From Formicarius rufipectus (lineage: Eukaryota > Chordata > Aves > Passeriformes > Formicariidae): a DNA stretch of 64,000 nucleotides. Shown in pieces: positions 12,781 to 23,524 of the stretch. The DNA lies in the NCBI GenBank assembly GCA_013399695.1, contig VXAU01006145.1, forward strand, positions 2,411 to 66,410. The letters are read 5' to 3'. Each line of letters starts with the position of its first letter. The stretch's first letter is position 1. The notes beneath the pieces were generated by a model that was not told where the DNA came from, made no database searches, and worked only from the letters and a program-made list of their open reading frames with translations. The position numbers and the translations under genes were made by a program.

Positions 12781-14549
12781 CTTTAGGCCACTTGTTGATC
12801 AGGTGGGTTCTCCCATTCCTCAGATTTCCAATATCCCAAAAATATTTCATTACACTCTCATCTCCATAAAGACTGCTCTTACAACCCTTACATAAATTAA
12901 ATTTCTTCAGGAAAAGGCTTGATAAGTACAAGATAGTCATTGTCTGACCCAACATCCCACTGCAAAAAGTAGCCTAAAAATTAAGTACAAATAAGTGCTG
13001 AGTACAGAGTGGAATAAGCTGGCACTTGTAGCCTGAAGACAGTTGAAGGTAATAGGTAAAATGAGAAATGAAGGGTGAGGTAAAATAGATACTATACTTA
13101 TGATCACCTTTAATTAAAATCTGAGAAGAACTGTTTAGTATTAACACAAAAACAAAAACCTGAAGCATGAATTTAGATTTTCTTGGTATTCACATGAAAA
13201 TTAAAGAAAAAAAATGTTGTGAAAAGCATTACATAAAATCCCTATTGAATCAGTAAAATCTAACACAAGAGGAGACCTCAAGATGTGCTTGCATTCGAAT
13301 CCAACAGACGAAACATGTATTTTGCTCTGTGTTAAAAAGGGGGAAAAATGGTTCACTAGAGGTAGAATATGTGCATTATCTTTGTTTAACAGGTTAGAAT
13401 ATCTCCTGGCTAGGAGCTCCCTGGCATATGTGAGGGTGAATCAGGACATGTAATTCTCAGCAGTTTCACAACTTGGTGGCATACTGCCAGAAAAGCCAGC
13501 AGGTCATTGATTGTTATTGGGGAATCCCCTGACAGTTCCAACCCCCAGGAAAAGAGAGAGAAGGCTGGGCAGCTAGCCAGAACTTCACTCCTGCAAAAAT
13601 CCTAAATGCTGCTCCCTGACTAGTTATGCAAGAACCGTATAAACCTTTAATACTGCTGGCACTCATAAAATTCCTGATAAAACACTGAGATAACATAGAG
13701 TTTACTTGTTGGTTGCTGTTGACATCTTTACTTGACTGGGATCTATATTCCGTTATACTAAAAACAATACTACTTCCAAGGGGCATAATAAATAATACCT
13801 TTCAGTACACGCTTTCTATAGCATGAGTATATATTATATGTTATCTGAACCCCCAAACTAAATTATTGAATTATCTGAGTATGTCCTTGTGGCAGTATTT
13901 CAAGTGATAAAGTCAGAGGTCGTCACTCTGATCACTTCACTGCTATGTGATGTACCCAATGGGCACGTGAAATTCATTCCACTGATGTAGGTGGATGTAT
14001 AGGTTACTGTACATTTTGATATTCCATCCAAGTGAATGAACTATTTATTCAGAGCTGTCGACACTGCCAGGCTGTGCTTCTATCCTCACAGCACTGAAGA
14101 GGTTAACAGTGATTTTTCATGAAAACTACTTATGCATGATAGAAATACAGTGCCACACAGTAGTGAAAATACAGTCCTCACCTAAACATCAGCAAGGGCA
14201 AAGGTCAATAATTATTTTAAAAGAAGACTGAATGACATGAATACTTCCTGGCTTGCATAACATCTTGTTTTGTCAGTGACTGCAAAAGAACAAAGAACTA
14301 CCCTGTCAAGTTGTGTTCTTTAGTTTGGTTTCTTTGTCTTGCCATTTTAATACACTTGCTTTTATGAACACAATCAGATTTCCAGATGCACTGAGTTCTC
14401 AGTACTCAGAATATAATATATATATAGAATATAATATTAAAAATTTCAATACACCAAATTTTCAAGATACATCACCAAGAGCAAAGATGGGAATTATAAG
14501 AAAAGAAACTGGTGATATATTTATGAGATCAACATTCAGGACTTTTAAT
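12781..14549. other. Unannotated non-coding DNA
   Basis: No gene recognised. The interval 13400-13690 is richer in GC than its surroundings and looked vaguely LTR-like, but no ends could be defined. A short TA-rich stretch lies at 14407-14435. Confidence 0.5.
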
Positions 14550-14662
14550 TTGTTATGTTTGTTTGTTTTTTGTTTGTTTGTTGTTTTTATTTTTGTCGTT
14601 TGTTTGTTTGTTTGTTTTGTTGTGGTTGGGTTTTTTTTTGTTTGTTTTTTCTTTTTTTTTTA
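14550..14662 (+). repeat. T/G-rich low-complexity tract, (TTTG)n
   Basis: About 110 bases made of TTTG units and T runs, ending in a T-rich tail before 'taaatagg'. The 3' half of the 116-codon frame at 14313-14663 is this tract (F, V and C rich) and is not coding. Confidence 0.88.
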
Positions 14663-15255
14663 AATAGGTCATGGTATATGGACCACTTGTGACTGCAGTC
14701 TGTAAAGTATTTCTTAAGCAGTGAATGAAAGTAGAAAATAAGATGAATGGTATTTTATAAGATTTCTTGAAGTCACTGAGTGTTTCTTTACAGTCCCAGA
14801 GTATCTTGGGAGAGATGGTCTTCTCATGAAGTGGTTAGGACCATTGTCTAAACCAGCCAGTTAACTGGTCCTTGGACTTCTAAACTACCTAGCGATGAAT
14901 GATCTGGAAACCCTGAACTGTGTGCAGCAGTTTAATCTTCAGGGAAATGTAAAGGTACAAAAGAAAACAGTTACTAAACATTGAAAAGTTATCGACTGCT
15001 ATTGCCTATTGCTGTGGAAACAGAATAAATTTCTTGCACTTAAAAATCAATACTCAGCATAAGACCATATGTTTCAGCTCCACAGTTCCTTCCATTCAAC
15101 TCCATATTGTAATTAAGTAAATATTTCATTTGAGGAGGTATATCAACAATCACTTACAAGGCTAGTGATAGGCAACCACAGGTAACAGGGCAGCTGTATC
15201 TTCTTCAGTTGCAGCCAAATGCAGCCAGTGGAGCATAATTAGATTTTGGCTACTC
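14663..15255. other. Unannotated non-coding DNA
   Basis: Nothing recognised in this interval, which runs up to the CR1 3' end. Confidence 0.5.
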
Positions 15256-15432
15256 AGAATCATAGAATTGTGGAATTGTTTAAGTTGGGAAAAACCTGTA
15301 AGATCATTGAGTCCCACCACTAACCTAGCATTGCCAAGTCCACCACTAAACCATGTCCCTAAATGCCACATCCACATGTCTTTTAAATAGCTTTAAGGAA
15401 AGTGACTTCACCACTGCCCTAGGCAGTCTGTT

Positions 15433-15642
15433 CTAATACGTCACAATCTTTTCCATGAAGAAATTTTTCCTGATATCTAATCTAAGCCTCCTGTGGACCA
15501 ACTTGAGACCATTTTCCCTTGTCCTATGGCTTGTTACCTGGGACAACAGAACAAACCCCACCTCACTAAAATCTTCTTTCAGGTACTTGTAGAGAATGGT
15601 AAGATCCCCTCTGAGCCTCATTTTCTCCAGGCTGCTGCTCAT
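15433..15642 (-). pseudogene. CR1 ORF2 C-terminal fragment
   Basis: A 69-codon minus-strand frame containing the CR1 C-terminal signature: LRGDLTILYKYLK near residues 10-22, followed by TSHRTRENGLKL and LRLDIRKNFF. In the family this region follows the reverse transcriptase and ends ORF2. A neighbouring minus frame (15566-15760) continues upstream with VLECIQRRGMKVVKGLEH, so a frameshift separates the two. Confidence 0.85.
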
Positions 15643-15976
15643 AACATTTGTGCTCCAGACCCTTCACCACCTTCATTCCCCTTCTCTGGATACACTCCAG
15701 CACCTCAATATCTTTCTTGAAATGAAGAGTCTGAGCCCAGGATTCAAGATGCAGCCTCATGAAACTGAGTACATGGGAACCACCATTGCCCTGGTCCTAC
15801 TGGCCACACTATTGCTGACACAGGATATGATGCCATTGTCCTTCTTGGACACCTGGGCACACTGCTGGCTCATGTTCAGTGGCTGTTGACCAGCACACTC
15901 AAGTTTTTTCCCACTGGGCACCATCCCCAAGTCGGTAGCACTGCATGGGATTATTGGGACCCAAGTGCAGAACTTT

Positions 15977-16240
15977 TCATTTGGTGCTGATGAACTTCAT
16001 GCAATTAGCCTCAGCCCATTGATCCAGCTTGTCCAGATCCCTCTGCTGATCCTTCCTTTCCTCCAGCAGGTCAACATTCCCACCCAGCTTGGTGTCAACT
16101 GTGAAATGACTGAGGTTGCACTTGATCTCCTCATCCATGTTGTCAATAAAGATATTAAACAGGGTTGGCCCAAATACTGAGCCCTGGGGAACACCATTTG
16201 TGACTGACTGCCAATTCGATGCAACTCCATTCACCACCAC
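15977..16240 (-). pseudogene. CR1 reverse-transcriptase fragment, catalytic motif lost
   Basis: An 87-codon minus-strand frame with the non-LTR reverse-transcriptase core. GVPQGSVFGPTLFNIFI lies at residues 16-32 and matches the family's GVPQGSVLGP.LFNIFIND block. The motif normally read as F/Y-A-D-D is FTVD at residues 46-49, so one catalytic aspartate is missing. TKLGG and the QWAE.NCMKF block follow, as in CR1. There is no start or stop consistent with an independent gene. It is an inactive fossil. Confidence 0.88.
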
Positions 16241-16392
16241 TCTCTGGACCCAGCCATCCAGACAGTATTTTTACTCACTGTACAGTGAATCTGTTCAAGT
16301 CATGAGTGGCCAGTTTCTCCAGGAGAATGCTGTGGGACAGTGACAAATGCTTTACTAAAATCTAAATAGACAACATCCACAGTTCTTACCCT

Positions 16393-16844
16393 GATGCCTT
16401 AAAATCTAGGTTATATAGATTTTAATATAATTCTTTTAGCGATCTTAGTATCACTTTAGCTAAGTGCCTTTGAATTAGATTCCTGAAATATTGTTTAATG
16501 TTCTTTGTCAAGAATTTCAGTGGAAAAAGATTTTAGCAAGAACATCCAGTTTGAATGGGATGTCCCCAGAAAAACATAATAGGCACATTGTTTGATATAA
16601 CTCTAGTCAAAACTATTCAGAAGGCCCAGAAACCTTGAAATTATTCCAAACAGGACAGAGATGATGTGGAAGAGGAAGACAAGATGAAGATAACAAAATA
16701 AAAGCAAGAGGATTTTGCAACTCTGTATGTATGCTTTTGAAGAACTTAGATTCCCCTGCATCTGATGCAACAAAAGGAATGCTGCCTTCTAAAACTCACA
16801 AATTGAGTCTTAGAGGTTTTTTTTAACAGTCAATATTAAGCATC
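16393..16844. mobile_element. Unidentified 452-bp insertion inside the CR1, with inverted-repeat ends
   Basis: CR1 homology stops at 16392 and resumes at 16845 at the next consensus position. The interrupting segment begins GATGCCTTAAAAT and ends so that its reverse complement reads GATGC-TTAATAT, an imperfect terminal inverted repeat of about 12 bp. The flanks are ACCCT (16388-16392) and ACCCA (16845-16849), a 4/5 match that fits a 5-bp target-site duplication. Extending the ends by one base gives TG...CA termini, and an AATAAA-type hexamer lies near 16697, so a short LTR is an alternative to a small DNA transposon. The family was not recognised and no frame in it looks like a gene. Confidence 0.6.
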
Positions 16845-17107
16845 ACCCACATCTACTAAGCAGGTCAGTTTGTCATAGATGGAGATCAGGTTAGTCAAGC
16901 TGGACCTGATTTTCATTAACCTGTGTTGGCTGGGTCTGATCCTCTGGTTGTCCTGCACATGCCTGTGTGACGACACTCAAGATGATCTGCTCCATGACCA
17001 AGGTCAGGCTGACAGACCGGTAATTATGTATTTTCAGGATAATGGGATCAGAACACTTTTGAATAAACAATCCATGTCTTGAAGTTTTATATAAGCTACT
17101 TTCCTGA

Positions 17108-17183
17108 TTTTTTTTTTGCTTGTTTTCTTTTTGTTTGGTTTGGGTTTTTGGGGGGGTTTGTTTGTTTGTTTGTTTGTTTTTGT
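17108..17183 (+). repeat. T/G-rich low-complexity tract, (TTTG)n
   Basis: A T run, then mixed TTTG and GGTTT, a run of 7 G, and at least six TTTG units. The overlapping 60-codon minus-strand frame (K, P, N and T rich) is an artefact. Confidence 0.87.
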
Positions 17184-17971
17184 TATTAGATCAGCATCCA
17201 AATAAATTCCCATCACTTTATTACAATTTTATGTAACATGGAAAGAGTCACCTCTACCTGCACTTTTCTAAAGATGACTAGAAATAATTCTACTTCAGGG
17301 CTTTACACTGAGGATCTATCAAACGCTTACTAAGTAAATGCAAACTCTGTCTTTGAATTCATCTTCAACATCCATATCAGAATTTGCAGGTCTACTTTTT
17401 CTTCACATAAACTCTAATAGCAAGATGGCTATTCCAATTTCTGCTTTATAAGTTTTGAGACAGAGAAATATCTCAGTAACACACTTTCCAACATCACTGT
17501 TGGAACTAAGCGGCCGAACAGAAAAAGATATATTCCTAGTTCTCAAATCCCTCCCATTCAGCAGTTAGCACACACACGTCCCACCCCCTTATCAAACCCT
17601 TTGGTTTTGCATTGAAGTGGTACCAAAACTGCTGTTGGCATCGCCTTAGCAGCTGATTTCAGGCTTGAGTACACACAGCCAAAGACAAGTCAGACCACAA
17701 TTTCAGGTACAGCTGCACATGGTGAATCAGTCCCATTCTAGAAGAGCATTTGGTCAACTAATGTAATCCACCAAGTGCCAGAGAAACTACACAATAAAGG
17801 ACTAGAACTTCTGCAGATTTCTTGAGAATCATCTGAATTCCCTTATAAATTAACTAGATCAACTTTCTCTGAGATGTAAAATCAAGCACAGTCTAAACTC
17901 CCTGGGTGAAATATGAGGGAGAAACCTAGAAAAGGATCCCATAAAAGGAAGAACAGAAAATGATCCCCCAG

Positions 17972-17989
17972 AAAAAAAAAAAAAAAAAA
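17972..17989 (+). repeat. Poly-A run
   Basis: 18 consecutive A within otherwise mixed sequence. No retroposon body is recognisable upstream of it. Confidence 0.85.
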
Positions 17990-19324
17990 GAGAACAAGGA
18001 AATGTAAAATATCCTACTGACAGCTCTATGTAGCTAGCCCTATTTACAGTGGTGTGCAAGCACAAAAAAACCCATGTAGCCTACTTATGCAATTAAGGCT
18101 TGGCAATTTGATGAAAATATCATGGAACAGAATTGATGTGAATTTGAGCACCCTGCCAGCTCATTGGGATGGAATTGGCAGTCAGGGAAAGAGACGGGTG
18201 GTGTGATGTGCACGCATGAGCCTGCAAAGGCAAACTCTGGGCTCCAGGGCAATTGCCAGGAGTTGGTTTTCCTACAGGAAAGGAAGGATTTTAACAATAG
18301 TTAAGCTCTCAAGGGAGGTAGATTTTTCAAGGTTTCAGATAATTGAAGGAAGAATAGTGGGGGATATATATATATTACCAATCTCTAATAGACACAATGC
18401 CCAGACAAAATTAAAAGCAATGACATCACACAGGTAGTAGCAAATTAAGTGATTTTTCTCCTAGAAAATAAACCTACATTTAATTGCAAAACTTTATGCA
18501 CCTCACAGTAATGTTAACACCTACAGTGGTTAAATATTTCTTCGGATTAGCTCAGTACTAAATAAAAATAAAATGCATCACACACCAGTTTACATACCCA
18601 TGATTTTCTCCAGTGATTTCAGATTTATGTTAGATGCTAAAGGAACTACTGAAGGGATTAAATCAGTTGCATGTCTAAATATTTGCAGAAATGTCGGCAA
18701 AAATATTATATTACGAGAGACCAGTAGGATTTAGGAAACGCTACTTTAGGATTTAAAGTTAGAGCACTGCATTTCAGAAAGAACAAAAAAGTCTTCCCAT
18801 TTACAGAATAATAATTATAGCTATATAATAATATTTTCTATAAAATCCTTTCTTTGCTAGGAAGCTTTTTGCTGCATTAAGAAGTAACAACTGACCATTC
18901 TTGTAACAGACTTTGCACAAGATAAGATAAAGACAATGAAAAGTTAATTATATGCCAGTGTAATAAATGTTCAAGCATCCTGAAAAAGAATGTTGTACAA
19001 CATTTCATTTCAAAAAGGGGTTCCATTTTATAAGGATAATTTTTTACTTGTATTCATTATTTACTGTCATACAACAAGCACTTACTGTCAGTTCTCACAC
19101 TGTGCATATTACAGTATGATAGTAGAATGGTCACAATTCTGCAAAAGCTTATAAATTGTGCCAATAACTGGACTTGCTAGTCAAACCCAATTAACTTCTA
19201 ACACCAGTTTGCCTAGTAAAGCATCCACTTAGTCATAACTCATTTGTGCTTTAAAACTGATGCATTATACGTTTTATAAAAAAATAGTGTTCTTTTTTCA
19301 GCACACCATTGGAATTAAAAGTCA

Positions 19325-19350
19325 ATATACATATATATATGTATATATAC
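19325..19350. repeat. (TA)n/(TG)n microsatellite
   Basis: An alternating purine-pyrimidine tract of AT and GT dinucleotides, largely self-complementary. Confidence 0.8.
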
Positions 19351-20654
19351 AGATGATTAGAAATTCTAAAGTTAGAAATAAAATTAAGCTGAATACTTAG
19401 GGTTTACAACATTTGAATGTGCTGTAAGTACACAGTATTTCAAAGCATCAAGCAGTTCTCAGCTTCCTGCTGTGTCCCATATAGAGTCTCCATCACTATC
19501 ATCAGTCATGCATAAAATAATTGTTTTTCTGCTCTTACAATAGGACCAAGAAAATCCTGCATTCTGGTTGAAATGAAAATGAAGGCAACATGAGTAATCA
19601 CATCATGATGGGTCAGCTGTTGTGTACTGAACATCCTTAAAAGCAGTTCAAAAATGGTACCTTTAACTCAATGTTTATTTACATAATCACATAGGTAAAA
19701 ATGTACAAATAATTTTTTAAAAAATCAATATAATTTAAAAAGAGACTTTGAATTAAATATTCAGAATACCAGTGATAAGAAGAACAACTTGTTGGCAGTG
19801 TTTAGAAAAATAAGAGGATATTTACAGAGAAAAAAAAAAAACAAAAAAACAACAAACACCTGAGGTAGCATGAATGATGAAAGTTTCTATTAACTACTGA
19901 ATTTTGTTGTGACAAAATCTAAATAAACTTAATACCAGATATTATTTTGATTTTTTTGAAAAATATTTGAAAGAAACACACCTTATTTGAGCAATCTATT
20001 GCTGTTTATCTATTAACAGAATATGAGAAACTTTTCTGTATTTTTTTTAATTGGTAGACTGCTTTCACTCTGACTAGTGTCTTAATAAAACTTTGCAAGC
20101 CAGTGAATCTAAATATATTCCAGTTACTTAAAAAGTAAACTGAAACTGGATTAGAAATAAAATAATTCCTCTCCTCTTTCCATGAATTAACAACAGATCT
20201 GGGATGCAGAATGCTATTATTATAGTTTTTAGTTCTTCATACAGTGGTACACTTGGATCCCACATAATTGCAGATCAGAAAAGATTTAACTACAATAAAG
20301 AACACTACTATTGGCGTAGTGCTTGTTTAACTCAAGTTGGCTCTTCAGTTTGGTTTATAATAACTCCTTGACAGGAATATTTGGCCTTGACCCTTAAAAT
20401 ACTGATATATATTCATTTATTTACACACTTTAATTTCCCCCTTTAAACAAAAGTTAATTTAAGCATGTGAGGAAGCGTTTGGAGAATAAGAGATGAACAG
20501 GTTTTTAAAAGCACCTCAGTGGTATGAAGAAAAAAGCAAACATCCTACTGTGATATATAAATACAACAATGGAAAGACAGTGTACAAATAGGAGTGTCAT
20601 GTTAGATTCATGAAGTCATCCTTCCACTCTACTGGGTTCTGGCTGTATCACATG

Positions 20655-20960
20655 GAGCTTTTGGCAGGGAGATGTGGATCAACTGGAAACAGTCCAGAGG
20701 AAAGCAACAGCAACGAATTAGGTTTAGAAAACAAGATTTAGAAATAAAGACTGAAAAAACTCAGTTTGCTTTTCTTGACAAGTGAGAAATTTCAGAGAAT
20801 ATAGGTTGTTTGGTAGAGTTGTACAGGCATTATGTGAGAAAACACTCTCAGAATTTCAGCGCAGGACATGAATGGTTAGGTTCACAGCTACAAGGTTACA
20901 CGTCATATCTTCTAAACCTTTTTTATATTTTAGATGTATGAGGTCTCCCACAAAAATCAT
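20655..20960 (+). mobile_element. Old CR1 LINE fragment, plus strand
   Basis: The plus strand carries the CR1 ORF2 C-terminal signature at DNA level: 'gtggatcaactgg...cagtccagagg.aagcaac', then 'aagactgaaaaaactcagttt'. Translated in pieces this gives DVDQLETVQRKA and KTEKTQF-like words, as in the family's DVDKLE.VQRRATK...ERL..LGLF. Frames are broken by many indels, so the copy is much older than those at 11-17 kb. It is 5'-truncated, and both ends are approximate. Confidence 0.8.
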
Positions 20961-22335
20961 ACTTAAGTATTCAATAAAGGAGAATAGAAGTGCCTGAATA
21001 GTTTTTTATTTTGCTTTTAACTCATCAAAATTCTAAAAACTATTGATTTCTGCTTTGTGATGGAATTAATATAAATCCCCAAATAAAATTCAGGATTGCA
21101 CTTAATTTTTTTGTTACAAATAGCTGTTTTTCAGAAAGACTATAGGGCCCGGAGAGGAAACAAATCAGTTATTTTATTTTCCTTTTCTGGATTGCTTTTC
21201 TCATTTGTAGGAATAGAAATGCCTCTGAGATAACTAATTTGATCTCAGTACACGACTGTGGCAAGTCACTCCCACCATATTATCTATGGATTACTGGAGT
21301 TTAATATTCCTACTTACAGAGATTAGGAGGAGATCAAAAATGAGCAGAATGGGGATGCTCATCCCTAATTATCTTTATTATGACAGAGAATCATTGTTTT
21401 AAGTTGCAAGGTTATTGCTTATGAAATGGTTGTGTATAAAATATTGATATTATAGTAATACGGTATTTTGACTGTTAGCATGGTGCATGCCGTCTGTATG
21501 AAACATAAGATCTGGCAAAAAAAAAAAATGTTTTTCAATGAGATTTACAAAGTGACAAGATTTTTTTATTATTTAAGCAATTCTAAGAATTGAATAAATA
21601 CATATTTTTCTTGTAACTCTATTCCAAGAGTGAATGCCTCAGCAGCAACATTAATCAGGAAAAGAAATCTGTAATCTGTAACATTTGTCATGTAATTAAA
21701 ATGATAAAAAGCCGGTAAATTGGAGGGAAACGGCTGCCTGAAAGGAGCTACAAGTAGGCAGATATCCAACACATGCTCCTGAAATGGAAATCATGAAGCA
21801 AAGATAATGCATTTGATAATTTGTAAAAGTGTGAAAGCAAAAGATCCTCAAACAGTAAATGTACATGGAAGTATCTCAAGAGTTCTAGCTCTTTATTTTT
21901 CCTTTTGAAATTCCTGCAGTGTTCTTGGATGCTACCTGGGTTTTGTTCAAGCATCTATAAAATCACGATGCTCCATACGTAGTGCGGTCGTTCTTCTGTT
22001 TTTGTGTTCCTACTTTAGCTCAGCCTAATTTATAGACCACCTTATTATGCTATAGGAGCTCACAGTTCACCTTTTACACTTTGTGGTAAGAAAGTGTTCA
22101 CATTTAACCGAGATTCATCAGGAGACTTCATCTGAACTTCAAAATAGAATAACCCTTCCCTAGGCAACTACTGGAGAATGGTCAGTCTCCAAAAAGTGAT
22201 TTGGAGCAGTTCATATGCCTTGCATAATGTAATATTAAGGTATGCAATATTTAGTATTACCTGGCTGGAAAATCAAAATTCTCTTTGGTATCTAATGCTA
22301 TTATGCTATTATTTTCAGACAGACAAAGAATCAAA
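20961..22335. other. Unannotated non-coding DNA
   Basis: AT-rich, no gene recognised. It contains a possible ancient SINE/LINE tail (21257-21345). Confidence 0.5.
21257..21345 (+). mobile_element. Possible ancient MIR/CORE-SINE-like 3' remnant
   Basis: 'tggcaagtcact' is followed about 40 bases later by 'taatattcctacttacagag.ttaggagga'. Both words occur in this order and at this spacing in MIR-type SINE consensus sequences (ggcaagtcact ... taatagtacctacctcatagggtt). The similarity is weak and judged by eye. Confidence 0.3.
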
Positions 22336-22435
22336 GAAAAACAAACAAACAAAACAAAACAAAACACAAAAAAAAACAAAAAAAAAAAAACCCAAAAAAA
22401 AAAAAAAACCAAAAAAAAAAAAAAAAAAAAAACCA

Positions 22436-22477
<42 letters not shown>

Positions 22478-22550
22478 AAAACCAAAACAAAACCAAACAA
22501 ACAAACAAAAAACCAAACAAAACAAAACAAACAAACAAACAAACAAAAAA
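22336..22550 (+). repeat. 215-bp poly-A/(CAAA)n low-complexity tract
   Basis: Almost exclusively A with single or paired C: CAAA units at both ends and long A runs in the middle. It supports overlapping artefact frames on both strands (up to 125 codons, lysine-rich on plus, F/V/L/C-rich on minus). Homopolymers of this length are poorly assembled, so the length is uncertain. Confidence 0.9.
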
Positions 22551-23110
22551 CATAGAGAGCAGACAGAGAGAGGGAACAGCAAAATATTTTGGGAAACCTG
22601 AAACTTCCATCTAGTTTGAGCCAAGTTGAAACTGTGTCTTCTACAGGTTAGACATTAAAAAGACTTGCTAGAAAGCTTCCCACTAAGTGACTGTATATTT
22701 AACTATTTATACCACGTTTATTACTCTAGCTTGGTGGTGATGGGTGGGAGGATGCCAGAGTAGGTGTTTCTGAATCAGGCAGACAGGATATTTCTATACA
22801 AACATATGCAGACAGATTTCTGTCTTAGGAATGTCAGTGCTACCACAGCAATCTATAGAGCTAGAATGTTATATCTTCCCTCATATATTAGCAAACAGGC
22901 ACAGGAGCTCTCATCTTTTTATACCTTTTCACATAGATATACTATAATATCCTTTTAATAATGTGCTTGAAACACAACTATCCACATTCCCATCCCCAGT
23001 CAAAATCAGCCAGAAGGGTATCCTAGACAGGGTACTACACACTCATAAGGAACTCACTAATTTTGGGGATGTTAGACATCAGATCAGAAATCATTAGGTC
23101 AGAGCCACCC
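22551..23110. other. Unannotated non-coding DNA
   Basis: Nothing recognised beyond a short GA-rich start. Confidence 0.5.
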
Positions 23111-23160
23111 TGTGGGGGTGTGTATGGGTGTGTGGGTGTGGGGGTGTGTGTGTGGAGGGG
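23111..23160 (+). repeat. (TG)n/(GGGTG)n microsatellite
   Basis: About 50 bases of G and T in irregular GTGTG and GGGTG units. Confidence 0.85.
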
Positions 23161-23327
23161 AAAGTGATGGGCTGAACTTCATGAAGGTGGAGTGGCATCA
23201 TATGCCCCATGGCAGACTGTGGAGCCCACAAGGGGAAGCCTCAGAGCAGCTGCCAGTCAGACACAGCCAAGGGAAAACTATAACACCCCACAGCTCCTGG
23301 AGCCCCTGTACCACAGATTTTATTTCT

Positions 23328-23524
23328 GGTGTGTTTTTTTGGTGTTTTTTTTTTTTTTTCCGTTGGTTGGTTGGAGGTTTTTTGTGGTTTTGTTTTTGTT
23401 TTTAGTTTTTGGTTGGTTGGTTGGGTTTTTGTTTGGTTGGTTTTGTGGTTTGGTTGGTTGGTTGAGGGTTTTTGTTTGGTTGTTGTTGTTGTTGTTTTAT
23501 TGTTTGTTTTGGGGGTTTTTTTTT
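23328..23524 (+). repeat. About 197-bp T/G-rich tract with (GGTT)n, (TTTG)n and (TTG)n blocks
   Basis: Nearly all T and G. Several blocks of three or four GGTT units alternate with TTTG, a (GTT)n block near 23481-23495, and T runs. Three overlapping frames (up to 123 codons, F/W/V/G/L-rich, looking like membrane segments) are produced by the composition and are not genes. Confidence 0.9.

Larger units (their letters stand above)
15256..17040 (-). mobile_element. CR1 LINE, minus strand, about 1.3 kb in two pieces
   Basis: The left end is the CR1 3' terminus in reverse ('agaatcatagaattg'). The copy then follows the avian CR1 consensus in order: 3' UTR, the C-terminal ORF2 blocks (LRGDLTILYKYLKEDF and GLKLVHRRLRLDIRKNFF readable on minus at 15433-15642), and the reverse-transcriptase blocks (15977-16240). 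It breaks at 16392, where a 452-bp insert sits, and resumes at 16845 with the next consensus segment (catctactaagc...ggagatcaggtt). CR1 similarity fades at about 17040. Frames are broken and the catalytic motif is lost. Confidence 0.93.
17184..20654. other. Unannotated AT-rich non-coding DNA
   Basis: No gene recognised. It contains a poly-A run (17972-17989), a short TA tract near 18365-18378, and an alternating AT/GT stretch at 19325-19350. Frames are 73 codons at most and not convincing. Confidence 0.55.

Noticed and set aside
12269..12786. Plus-strand frames of 106 and 71 codons, P/L/G rich
   Set aside because: Antisense to CR1 ORF2 in the split copy. Composition follows the CR1 sequence.
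13400..13690. GC-richer interval suspected to be an LTR
   Set aside because: No TG...CA ends, target duplication or family words could be fixed.
16879..17082. 67-codon plus-strand frame
   Set aside because: Antisense shadow of the CR1 copy.
22178..22624. Overlapping open frames of 75-125 codons on both strands
   Set aside because: They are produced by the A/C low-complexity tract at 22336-22550: lysine/threonine runs on plus, F/V/C/L runs on minus. No real protein content.
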